From contig CAZBMZ010000002.1 of the NCBI GenBank assembly GCA_964492845.1, forward strand, positions 124,001 through 188,000: 64,000 nt of DNA, written 5' to 3'. Shown piece after piece: positions 25,191 to 32,353 of this stretch; within the stretch, counting starts at the first letter, position 1, and every line of letters begins with the position of its first letter. The notes under the pieces were generated by a model, which ran no database searches, was not told the origin of the DNA, and was given only the letters and a program-made list of their open reading frames with translations. A program made the translations under genes and the position numbers. The DNA comes from JADJPF01 sp964492845. GTDB lineage: Bacteria > Acidobacteriota > Blastocatellia > Chloracidobacteriales > JADJPF01.

Positions 25191-27332
25191 TTGACAAACT
25201 TAACATCATCACTTAAGAAAATAGTTTTCTCTTTTGCAAAATTAAGCTTAACAGTCTGCTTAATCTTTGTTTTACTATCGTTTACAGTTGTTGCTCAAGA
25301 GCCTACAACTAATAATAACAGCAAAAATAATTTAGATTGGGAAAAAATATACTTAAGCGTACCTAATCCAGAAACAGCAAAACGTCATTTACGAGCTTAT
25401 ACAGAAAAATCTCATATGGCAGGCACAGAAGCTGATTATAAAACGGCTGTTTATACCCGCGATCAGATGCGTGAATATGGAATTTCAGCGGAAATAGTAG
25501 AGTATCAAGTATTATTACCATATCCAAAAGAAAATATTGTTGAGATGTTAAAGCCTAGCAATTATAAAGCTGTTTTAAGTGAAGCTATTGTTAATGAAGA
25601 TGATGATTCTTTTGATCAAGCAGTTACGCCGATTTTTAATGCTTACTCAGCAAACGCTGATGTAACGGGTCAATTAATTTATGTAAATTATGGACTTCCA
25701 GCAGATTATAAAAAGTTGTCTGAACTTGGCGTTGATGTAAAAGGAAAAATTGCTATTGCTCGTTATGGACGTGCTTTTCGTGGAGTAAAAGCTAAAGTTG
25801 CTGAAGAAAATGGGGCAATAGGGTTACTAATTTATTCTGATCCCTCGGATGATGGCTATGGTGTAGGGGATGTTTATCCTCGTGGGCCTTATCGTCCGCC
25901 GTCTTCGGCCCAGCGAGGAAGCATTTTATATACATTTCTTTACCCTGGAGATCCTCTTACTCCAGGAGTCGCTTCAACTAAAGACAGCAAACCTATAGAA
26001 ATAGAACAAGCTAGCAGTTTGCCAAAAATTCCTGTCCAACCGCTTTCTTATCAAGATGCTGCGCCGCTGCTTGAGGCTTTAGGCGGGCCAAATGTGCCAA
26101 GGGGCTGGCAAGGAATGTTACCTTTTTCTTACCACATTGGCCCAGGGCCTACAGAAATTAGACTAAAAACTAGTTTTGACTTTCAAGTTCGTAAAATTTG
26201 GAATGTAATTGGAGAAATTAAAGGAAGTAGCGAACCAGAAAAACTAGTTATTTTAGGTAATCACAGAGATGCTTGGGTTTATGGAGCAGTTGATCCAAAT
26301 AGCGGTTCATCGGCAATGTTAGAAGTTGCTCGCGGCTTGGGCGAACTCTTAAAAAAGGGCTGGAAGCCTGAGCGAACAATAATTTTAGGGAGTTGGGATG
26401 CAGAGGAATTTGGGTTAATAGGTTCTACTGAATGGGTAGAAGAACATGCTGAAAAACTAAGTAAATCAGCAGTAGCTTATATTAATGTAGATGTGGCGGT
26501 TGCTGGGCCAAATTTTGGTATTTCTGGAGTTCCAAGTTTAATGTCTTTTGCTCATAGTGTAATGGCGGATGTCATAGACCCAAAAACGGGAAAAAGTGTT
26601 TTTGAAAATTGGATTAGGCGGCAACAAGGAGAAAGAGCTAATTTTGTTAAAGCAGGCGACGCAAATTTTCAATTGGGTAGTCTAGGAAGTGGGTCAGACT
26701 ATACACCTTTCCTACAACATATTGGCGTGCCATCGCTAGATATGGGTTTTAATGGGCCTTATGGGGTTTATCATTCGCTTTATGATAGTTTTCACTGGAT
26801 GGAAAAATTTGGAGATCCTACTTTTAACTATCACACTACTTTAGCAAAAGTTTGGGGGTTGATGGCTGTGCGACTTTCAACTATGGCAAAACTTCCTTTT
26901 GAATATAAAAATTATGGTCAACAAATAGAGAGTTTTATAGCTGATCTTGAGCAAAATGCTAAGGAAAAAGGCTTAAAACTAAACCTAAAAGATTTACAAC
27001 AAGCAGCAATAAATTTTCGTCAAGCAGCAATAGAATATCAAGAAAAAATTAAGGATTTAGATGCTAAGTCTAAGAATCTTAATGCTATTAATGAAACTCT
27101 ACTAAAAGTAGAAAGAGCCTTTATTGATCCTAAAGGGTTAGAAAAGCGGCCTTGGTATCGGCATGTAATTTATGCTCCTGGTATTTATGCTGGCTATGCA
27201 GCAGAAGTTTTTCCATCTATAAAAGAGGCTATTGATGAAAATGATTTAGCTCGCGCTCAAGCAGCAGTAGACCAAGCAAAATTAGCTTTAGAACGTGCTA
27301 AAACACAACTTTTATTTCATGCAAATCCTTGA
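25191..27332 (+). CDS. Secreted M28 metallopeptidase, glutamate carboxypeptidase II-like
   Basis: A 713-residue exported zinc exopeptidase built like human GCPII/PSMA. It has a signal peptide (about 1-35), a catalytic domain interrupted by a PA domain (about 150-230; KGKIAIARYGRAFRGVKAKV), and a C-terminal TfR-like dimerisation domain (about 590-713). The two-zinc site is complete: His 358 (NHRDAW), bridging Asp 368 (VDPNSG), general base Glu 405 with ligand Glu 406 (WDAEEFG), Asp 434 (INVDVA) and His 528 (VYHSLYDSF). The start is TTG 25191, chosen because AGGAGA lies 8 bases upstream and no ATG precedes the signal peptide. It likely feeds peptide or amino-acid scavenging. Confidence 0.93.
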   Translation: MTNLTSSLKKIVFSFAKLSLTVCLIFVLLSFTVVAQEPTTNNNSKNNLDWEKIYLSVPNPETAKRHLRAYTEKSHMAGTEADYKTAVYTRDQMREYGISAEIVEYQVLLPYPKENIVEMLKPSNYKAVLSEAIVNEDDDSFDQAVTPIFNAYSANADVTGQLIYVNYGLPADYKKLSELGVDVKGKIAIARYGRAFRGVKAKVAEENGAIGLLIYSDPSDDGYGVGDVYPRGPYRPPSSAQRGSILYTFLYPGDPLTPGVASTKDSKPIEIEQASSLPKIPVQPLSYQDAAPLLEALGGPNVPRGWQGMLPFSYHIGPGPTEIRLKTSFDFQVRKIWNVIGEIKGSSEPEKLVILGNHRDAWVYGAVDPNSGSSAMLEVARGLGELLKKGWKPERTIILGSWDAEEFGLIGSTEWVEEHAEKLSKSAVAYINVDVAVAGPNFGISGVPSLMSFAHSVMADVIDPKTGKSVFENWIRRQQGERANFVKAGDANFQLGSLGSGSDYTPFLQHIGVPSLDMGFNGPYGVYHSLYDSFHWMEKFGDPTFNYHTTLAKVWGLMAVRLSTMAKLPFEYKNYGQQIESFIADLEQNAKEKGLKLNLKDLQQAAINFRQAAIEYQEKIKDLDAKSKNLNAINETLLKVERAFIDPKGLEKRPWYRHVIYAPGIYAGYAAEVFPSIKEAIDENDLARAQAAVDQAKLALERAKTQLLFHANP

Positions 27333-27527
27333 CAGATTTGTTGGTTAACGCCTATAATGCAAACCTCTAATGTAACTTTAATAAAAAAAGTCGTTGCGAA
27401 AGTTTACGGTAGATTTTTACTATTTAGTACTCTCTATAAAATTAGTAGCAGATATATTTTTATCTAAAGTAGAGCTTTTTCTTAGTAATTAACATTAGTA
27501 AATCACATTATTAAGGGGCGAAAAAAA

Positions 27528-27791
27528 GTGATCAAGTTAGATATAGTAAATCGAGTTTCCGAAAAAACAGGTGTACCAAAAATTAAAGCAGAAGTAGCAG
27601 TTGACGCGCTTTTTAATGCAATGAAAGATGCTATGCAACGCGGCGAACGTATTGAGCTACGAGGCTTTGGAGTATTTGTAGTAAAACCACGTAAACGCGG
27701 CATTGGACGTAATCCTAGAACTGGGGAAGTTACAGACATTCCACCAGGAAAAACCATTAGATTTAAGCCTGGCAAAGAATTACAACAATAA
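27528..27791 (+). CDS. HU/IHF-family DNA-binding protein
   Basis: An 87-residue histone-like protein that bends DNA and compacts the nucleoid. It shows the family pattern: N-terminal helices (IKLDIVNRVSEKTGVPKIKA), the FGVFVVKPRKRGIGRNPRTG arm motif, and FKPGKELQ at the end. It starts at GTG 27528 with AAGGGG about 9 bases upstream. It is separated by about 195 bases from the peptidase gene and followed 47 bases later by the M50 protease. Confidence 0.95.
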   Translation: MIKLDIVNRVSEKTGVPKIKAEVAVDALFNAMKDAMQRGERIELRGFGVFVVKPRKRGIGRNPRTGEVTDIPPGKTIRFKPGKELQQ

Positions 27792-27838
27792 GCCAAGAAA
27801 TTTTGTCCAGATAAGCTAAATTTTTAGGATAAATAGGT

Positions 27839-28852
27839 GTGGCAAACTTAAGGTTTCCTTTCTTTTCTCGTAAAGACTCAAAAAAAGAGCTTGAGTTATC
27901 AAACAATAATCAGTTCTTTTACTCAAATGATGAGTTTGCCGCATCTTATCTAGCTTCTTTGGATACAGGTTTAGCCATAACTCCTAAACAGTTGCTTTGG
28001 CATCTATTTTTATTTCTTACCACTATTCTTACTACCACAATTGCAGGTGCGATTTTTCCATATCTTTTACAAGAAGCAGATCTTGACCAAATTTATAATA
28101 TAGTAACAACTTCTAAAATACCTATTATCAATGGTTTAATATTTTCTTTTACCTTAATGGTAATTTTAGGAACACACGAACTAGGCCATTATATTGCTTG
28201 TCTTTACTATCGTGTTAGTGCTACTTTACCTTATTTTATCCCTATTCCACCGCCTTTAGGTATAGGAACATTAGGGGCATTTATTAAGATTAAATCCCCG
28301 ATTTATACCAGAAAAGCTCTTTTTGATATAGGTATTGCAGGCCCTTTAGCAGGTTTTGTTTTTGCAATTCCTGCTGCAATTGCTGGAATATATTTTAGTC
28401 GGCCTGTTTCATCCGCCTTGCCAATTACTTTTAATAACCCTTTGTTATTTACATTAATTGGAAAAGTTTTTGGTGTGCAGCCTGAACTAGCTTGGAATCC
28501 TATATGGTTTGCTTGTTGGGTAGGAATGCTAGCAACAGCCCTTAATTTACTTCCTGTAGGTCAATTGGATGGTGGACACGTTGTCTACGCTTTATTTGGT
28601 CGTCGTGGACATCGTGTAGTTGCTTTAATTGTAACTATTTTACAAGCTGTAATCGCCTACTTTGCTTATATTGATTCTAATTGGAGTGGAGGTTTTATTT
28701 ATGCAATATTGCTGATAGTAATGTTTGCAATGAAACATCCAAAAGTTGTTGATGAAGACGAGCCGCTAGGTTTTTGGCGAGGTGTTTTAGGTTTTATTGC
28801 CTTGTTAGTTTTTATCCTCTGTTTTATGCCTGTTCCACTAAAAATTTATTAG
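27839..28852 (+). CDS. M50-family site-2-type membrane protease
   Basis: A 337-residue intramembrane zinc protease of the S2P/M50 group. About six hydrophobic segments are visible. The catalytic HELGH lies at residues 113-117 in a membrane helix and the third ligand Asp 244 in LLPVGQLDGGH. The PYFIPIPPPLGIGTLGAF segment after the active site matches the EGY1/EGY3-like and bacterial S2P group (family knowledge). No PDZ domain is visible, which sets it apart from RseP. It starts at GTG 27839 with AGGA about 8-9 bases upstream. Its substrate is unknown; membrane-bound anti-sigma factors are the usual targets of the family. Confidence 0.92.
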   Translation: MANLRFPFFSRKDSKKELELSNNNQFFYSNDEFAASYLASLDTGLAITPKQLLWHLFLFLTTILTTTIAGAIFPYLLQEADLDQIYNIVTTSKIPIINGLIFSFTLMVILGTHELGHYIACLYYRVSATLPYFIPIPPPLGIGTLGAFIKIKSPIYTRKALFDIGIAGPLAGFVFAIPAAIAGIYFSRPVSSALPITFNNPLLFTLIGKVFGVQPELAWNPIWFACWVGMLATALNLLPVGQLDGGHVVYALFGRRGHRVVALIVTILQAVIAYFAYIDSNWSGGFIYAILLIVMFAMKHPKVVDEDEPLGFWRGVLGFIALLVFILCFMPVPLKIY

Positions 28853-28937
28853 CTAGTTTTTAAGTCTAAAAGCTACAATTAAATAACTTTAAATCTGGTT
28901 TTCTATATAAAAATTTAATAAAAATTTTGCTAATTAA

Positions 28938-29984
28938 TTAGGCAATTTGAGATTGAGACAAAAAAGATCTGGGGTCTTCTTTAATTAGGTTCATTTGTTT
29001 TCTATATTCTTCTAAATCAACAGTTTTACCATCTTTAATAAAATTATAAATATTTAAGAGTTCTTGTTTATCAATATTTTTTTCAAGAAACCTAAATGCA
29101 GACGCTGCAACATACTCAATTTCTGTATCGAATGAATACCAATGCCTATTTTCTAATTCGGCAACAAAACCTGTTGTATTTGAGCCTGCGAAAATATCAA
29201 CCACAAGATCCTTCGGCTCTGTTAGAAACTTTATAAAAAACTCAGGTAGTTTGCTTGGAAATCTTGCAGGATGACTTTTCGTACCCACTAACTTACATCC
29301 TGACATATAGATTCCATTTGATTCAGAGTTTGGTATTTGGAGTAAATTTGATGGTATGGCCCCATTATTATCTTTGCCAAATCCCTTTCCAATATCATGT
29401 CCTGAAGGTCTTTTCTTTGGATCATAAAACTTATCTGGATCTTTGAGCAATTTTTTCATTCGATCACTATATTTTGTTAGTACATTTGTAATATTCGCTT
29501 TTGGGAATTCTGATTTACTAAACCACCAAATTGTATTTACAGAATCCTTAGCACGAATTTTTCGCTTATTTACCCATTCTATTGGGCTTGGTAATTTTGA
29601 TGGATTAAACCAATAAAAGTCTTCAGCAAGAAAAAAGCCTAGTTCATCACAAAAATGAATTGGTATTCTAAAATTATAAAGGCTTCTGGATGGAACGCCT
29701 TTTTGGTAAGCACCTCCAAGATCAAGAACAAAACTGCCGTTTGGGGTAAGTTTTTTTAGAACGATTTTTGCAAATTCTGATAACCATTCAATATATTCAT
29801 GCTGTTCTTTATTTCCATACTCTTTTTTTCTTAACAATGCAAAAGGGGGACTGGTCATTACTAAATTTACAGTATCATCAGGTAGTTTTGAAAGTAAATC
29901 TAAGGAGCTGCCACAATATGCACTACCTGAATTTGTAGTGTATGCAGGTTTAACATTTAGTTTTGGTAAATTTGTTATATCCAA
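28938..29984 (-). CDS. pvuIIM: PvuII-type N4-cytosine DNA methyltransferase
   Basis: A 348-residue methyltransferase that should protect CAGCTG sites by N4-methylating the inner cytosine (as M.PvuII). Motif IV is TSPPF (44-48), the form of N4-cytosine and some N6-adenine enzymes. Motif I comes late (DIFAGSNTTG, 265-272), so the order is the beta class. LLRKKEYG, LGGAYQKGVPSRSLYNF and WFNPSKLPSPIEWVNKRK agree closely with M.PvuII as I remember it. I choose TTG 29982-29984 as start because AGGTGGAG lies about 8 bases upstream and the N-terminus then matches M.PvuII in length. Upstream ATG codons (30014, 30035) lack an SD and fall in the C-box. Confidence 0.93.
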   Translation of the reverse strand: MDITNLPKLNVKPAYTTNSGSAYCGSSLDLLSKLPDDTVNLVMTSPPFALLRKKEYGNKEQHEYIEWLSEFAKIVLKKLTPNGSFVLDLGGAYQKGVPSRSLYNFRIPIHFCDELGFFLAEDFYWFNPSKLPSPIEWVNKRKIRAKDSVNTIWWFSKSEFPKANITNVLTKYSDRMKKLLKDPDKFYDPKKRPSGHDIGKGFGKDNNGAIPSNLLQIPNSESNGIYMSGCKLVGTKSHPARFPSKLPEFFIKFLTEPKDLVVDIFAGSNTTGFVAELENRHWYSFDTEIEYVAASAFRFLEKNIDKQELLNIYNFIKDGKTVDLEEYRKQMNLIKEDPRSFLSQSQIA

Positions 29985-30007
29985 TTTTATTACTCCACCT
30001 AGAATGC

Positions 30008-30035
30008 TACTCATAGTCTGTAGACGTATAGTCAT
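30008..30035 (+). promoter_or_regulatory. C-box: controller-protein operator of the R-M system
   Basis: Two half-operators in tandem, ACTCATAGTC TGTA GACGTATAGTC (about 30009-30033), closely matching the known C-box layout of PvuII/Esp1396I-type systems (GACTTATAGTC-CGTG-TGATTATAGTC, from memory). It lies between the divergent methyltransferase and controller genes. A -10-like GATTAT (30044-30049) precedes the controller ATG at 30057 so closely that its transcript may be leaderless. Confidence 0.8.
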
Positions 30036-30056
30036 CAAAAAAGAGATTATAGCTTG

Positions 30057-30287
30057 ATGCAGACTAAGAATACTAGACTTAAAGCCAGAAAGATTTTTGC
30101 GCAAAAACTAAGAGAAATTCGTTTACAACAGGGACTTTCTCAAGAAGAGTTAGCTGCTTTAGCAGGGCTACATCGAACTTATGTAGGTTCAGTGGAAAGA
30201 GGCGAAAGGAATATATCCATTGACAATATGGAGTGTCTTGCAATGGCTTTAAAAATAAATATTAAGGAATTGCTGAATGATGAGTAA
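30057..30287 (+). CDS. pvuIIC: Restriction-modification controller (C) protein
   Basis: A 76-residue helix-turn-helix regulator of the C.PvuII/C.AhdI type: FAQKLREIRLQQGLSQEELA, then ALAGLHRTYVGSVERGERNIS with the recognition helix RTYVGSVERG. C dimers bind the C-box, activate their own promoter and the endonuclease gene at low dose, and repress at high dose, so that methylation precedes cutting when the system enters a new host (established for PvuII). I use ATG 30057, not the TTG one codon upstream. Its stop overlaps the endonuclease start by 8 or 11 bases, as in PvuII. Confidence 0.93.
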   Translation: MQTKNTRLKARKIFAQKLREIRLQQGLSQEELAALAGLHRTYVGSVERGERNISIDNMECLAMALKINIKELLNDE

Positions 30288-30765
30288 AAGCCACCCAGAT
30301 ATTGATATATTTCAAAAACTTTATCCTCATATACTGCAACTTCAAGAACTAGCTCAAAAACATGGTATAAATGATATATTTCAAGATAATGGAGGGAAAC
30401 TTCTTCAAGTACTTTTAATTACAGGGTTGCAAGTTTTGCCAGGTAGGGAAGGAAATGATGCTAAAGACAGTGATGGAAATGAATATGAGTTAAAATCAGT
30501 CAACACACTTTTAACAAAGAGTTTTTCAACTCATCATCATATGAATCCAACTATTATTGAAAAGTATAGAAAAGTAAGTTGGATTTTTGCAGTATATGAA
30601 GGAATTAAATTACTTTCGATACATCAACTTACACCAATAGACTTAGAACCATATTATTCAGCTTGGACTGCAAAATGGCAGGCTGATGGTGGAAAGGACA
30701 TTAATAATCCAAAAATCCCATTAAAATTTGTATGTGAAAATGGAATAGTAATTTATAAAGCATAA
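30277..30765 (+). CDS. pvuIIR: PvuII-type restriction endonuclease
   Basis: A 162-residue type IIP endonuclease, predicted to cut CAGCTG to blunt ends as a homodimer. It agrees with R.PvuII (157 aa) along its whole length as I recall it: LAQKHGINDIFQDNGGKLLQ, LITGLQVLPGREGNDA, YELKS, FSTHHHMNP and KDINNPKIP. The PD-(D/E)XK site is Asp 61, Glu 71 and Lys 73 (Asp 58, Glu 68, Lys 70 in PvuII), and the base-contacting histidines are in STHHHMNP. Either ATG 30277 or 30280 may be used. It looks intact and functional. Confidence 0.95.
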   Translation: MMSKSHPDIDIFQKLYPHILQLQELAQKHGINDIFQDNGGKLLQVLLITGLQVLPGREGNDAKDSDGNEYELKSVNTLLTKSFSTHHHMNPTIIEKYRKVSWIFAVYEGIKLLSIHQLTPIDLEPYYSAWTAKWQADGGKDINNPKIPLKFVCENGIVIYKA

Positions 30766-30774
30766 TCCTTAATT

Positions 30775-31659
30775 ATGATGCCTTATAAATTAGAGGATTT
30801 TTGTAATAAATTTATGCTTGGACTTAAAGATACTTCCTTAGACGCAGAAAATTATCAAATAAAACTTTTACAGACTTGCTCAATAGAAAAGCGGTTAAGC
30901 CTATTTTTTTCACTAAGTAACGCTGTTTTAGAATTATCTCAACAAGCCATTAGAGAAACTAAAAAAGATAAAATTTTAGCAATTATTAAATACCACTATA
31001 GCGAAACTTTAGCGGAAGAAGTAAAAAATTATTTAACTAATTTTACGGAAAACCACCTAACAGAAAAATCAATGAGCAAACTAGACATATTTTCAGCAAT
31101 TATTCCAATTATAGAAATTTTTAATAAACTGGGTATTAAGTATCATATTGGAGGATCTTTTGCTAGCTCGGCTTATGGTGTGCCTCGTGCAACGGCTGAT
31201 ATTGATTTGATGGCAGATATTTCTAGCCAAGATATTTCGGAAATAATTAACTGTCTTGGTAATTTATATTATTTAAGTGAAACAAGTATAAAAAATGCTA
31301 TCAGTAACCAAACGTCTTTTAATTTAATACATTTAGGCAGTATTCTTAAAATAGATATTTTTATTCCTAAAAGTCGTGCTTATGATAAAGAAGTTATGCA
31401 ACGAGCCTTAAGTAAAAAGTTAGAGATAGATAACAACATTCTAACTTTTTACTTAAAATCTGCTGAAGATATTATATTAACGAAATTAGAATGGTATCGC
31501 TTAGGTGAAGAAGTTTCTGAGCGACAAATAAGCGATATTCTTGGAGTGTTAAGAGTGCAGGCGGATAATTTGGATTTTGTTTATTTGAAAAAATGGGCTG
31601 TAGAACTAAAAGTTGATGATTTGTTGGAACGTGTTTTAGAAGAAGCAAGTAGATTTTAA
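30775..31659 (+). CDS. Nucleotidyltransferase-like protein with N-terminal helical domain
   Basis: A 294-residue protein in two parts. Residues 1-about 95 are helical (EKRLSLFFSLSNAVLELSQQ, YHYSETLAEEVKNYL). Residues about 105-294 are a nucleotidyltransferase-fold domain with the GGSFASSAYGVPRATADIDL motif (GS, then D-x-D as DID), FNLIHLGSILKIDIFIP and the conserved EDIILTKLEWYRLGEEVSERQ. In many bacteria these two domains are encoded by adjacent small genes (family knowledge); here they are one frame, with an internal Met at the join (MSKLDIF). The substrate is unknown; the fold resembles AbiEii/MNT-type toxins. It begins 9 bases after the endonuclease gene and may share its transcript. Confidence 0.75.
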   Translation: MMPYKLEDFCNKFMLGLKDTSLDAENYQIKLLQTCSIEKRLSLFFSLSNAVLELSQQAIRETKKDKILAIIKYHYSETLAEEVKNYLTNFTENHLTEKSMSKLDIFSAIIPIIEIFNKLGIKYHIGGSFASSAYGVPRATADIDLMADISSQDISEIINCLGNLYYLSETSIKNAISNQTSFNLIHLGSILKIDIFIPKSRAYDKEVMQRALSKKLEIDNNILTFYLKSAEDIILTKLEWYRLGEEVSERQISDILGVLRVQADNLDFVYLKKWAVELKVDDLLERVLEEASRF

Positions 31660-31907
31660 GCTGCAAGTAGATTTGGCATAAAATCAATATTATCAAGTTT
31701 TTGTAGGGATGGATCAAGTTTTTCTTGGTGAAAAGCGATTAGTAAAATTAAACTTTCTAACAGCATTGTTTCTTCTGTTGATAAATTTTCGGGCTTAATT
31801 TTACGTAATCTATAAAATTCTGTTAAATAGCTTTGATAGTCATCTGATAAATTATTGTATTTATAGCTATTTATAGCAATCACATTGTTATATTTTAAGT
31901 TATTCAT
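31656..31907 (-). CDS. Small protein of unknown function (83 aa)
   Basis: Not recognised. I place the start at ATG 31905-31907 because AAGGAGGG lies about 10 bases upstream; a TTG nine codons further up would put that SD inside the gene. The protein is Asn/Tyr-rich at the start, then helical with many Leu (ENLSTEETMLLESLILLIAF). It has no signal peptide. Its end overlaps the end of the convergent nucleotidyltransferase gene by 4 bases. Confidence 0.55.
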   Translation of the reverse strand: MNNLKYNNVIAINSYKYNNLSDDYQSYLTEFYRLRKIKPENLSTEETMLLESLILLIAFHQEKLDPSLQKLDNIDFMPNLLAA

Positions 31908-31963
31908 AAAATCTTGCCCTCCTTTAATTTTCAAAATAAATCTTAGATTTAAGTGCTTAAAGC

Positions 31964-32251
31964 CTAGTATTTTAATTTAGTAGTTTTTTTAATTTCTGGT
32001 TGTTGATAAGAAGTAAAATCATCATCCATATCCATTTGCCAAAGTGGGGGAGTAGCAATAGTGGACGGCTTTTTAGTAAATTTTTGCAAAATCTTATCGC
32101 CATCAACTAATTTCCAAATTACTAGTCCAATTATGGCGAGTATTGCAAGCGGGATGATTAAACTGATTGTTAAAGCGATTAAGCCAAATGCTAATTTGAT
32201 AGCGATTATTCCTAGTAGTATTAATCCTGCAATTTTTAAGAATTTTTTCAT
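31964..32251 (-). CDS. Small membrane protein of unknown function (95 aa)
   Basis: I start it at ATG 32249-32251 (MKKFLKIAG), with GGAGG 7 bases upstream; the longer frame adds eight residues without an SD. Two adjacent hydrophobic segments (about residues 5-25 and 28-50) form a likely hairpin in the membrane, followed by a Lys/Asp-rich soluble tail containing PPLWQMDMDDDF. No family is recognised. It is 56 bases upstream of the 83-residue gene on the same strand, so the two may be cotranscribed. Confidence 0.6.
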   Translation of the reverse strand: MKKFLKIAGLILLGIIAIKLAFGLIALTISLIIPLAILAIIGLVIWKLVDGDKILQKFTKKPSTIATPPLWQMDMDDDFTSYQQPEIKKTTKLKY

Positions 32252-32353
32252 TGTTTTTCCTCCAGCAAAATTCAAAACTTGGTTGCCGGGCTTAACGGAT
32301 AGTTTGTAGAAAGGTTTTGGACGATTATTTACTTTTGAGGGGAAATTTAATGA

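Noticed and set aside
30014..30104. Longer N-terminus of the methyltransferase (starts at 30104, 30035 or 30014)
   Set aside because: These would read through the C-box and into the controller gene, have no SD, and make the protein longer than M.PvuII; the TTG at 29984 has AGGTGGAG.
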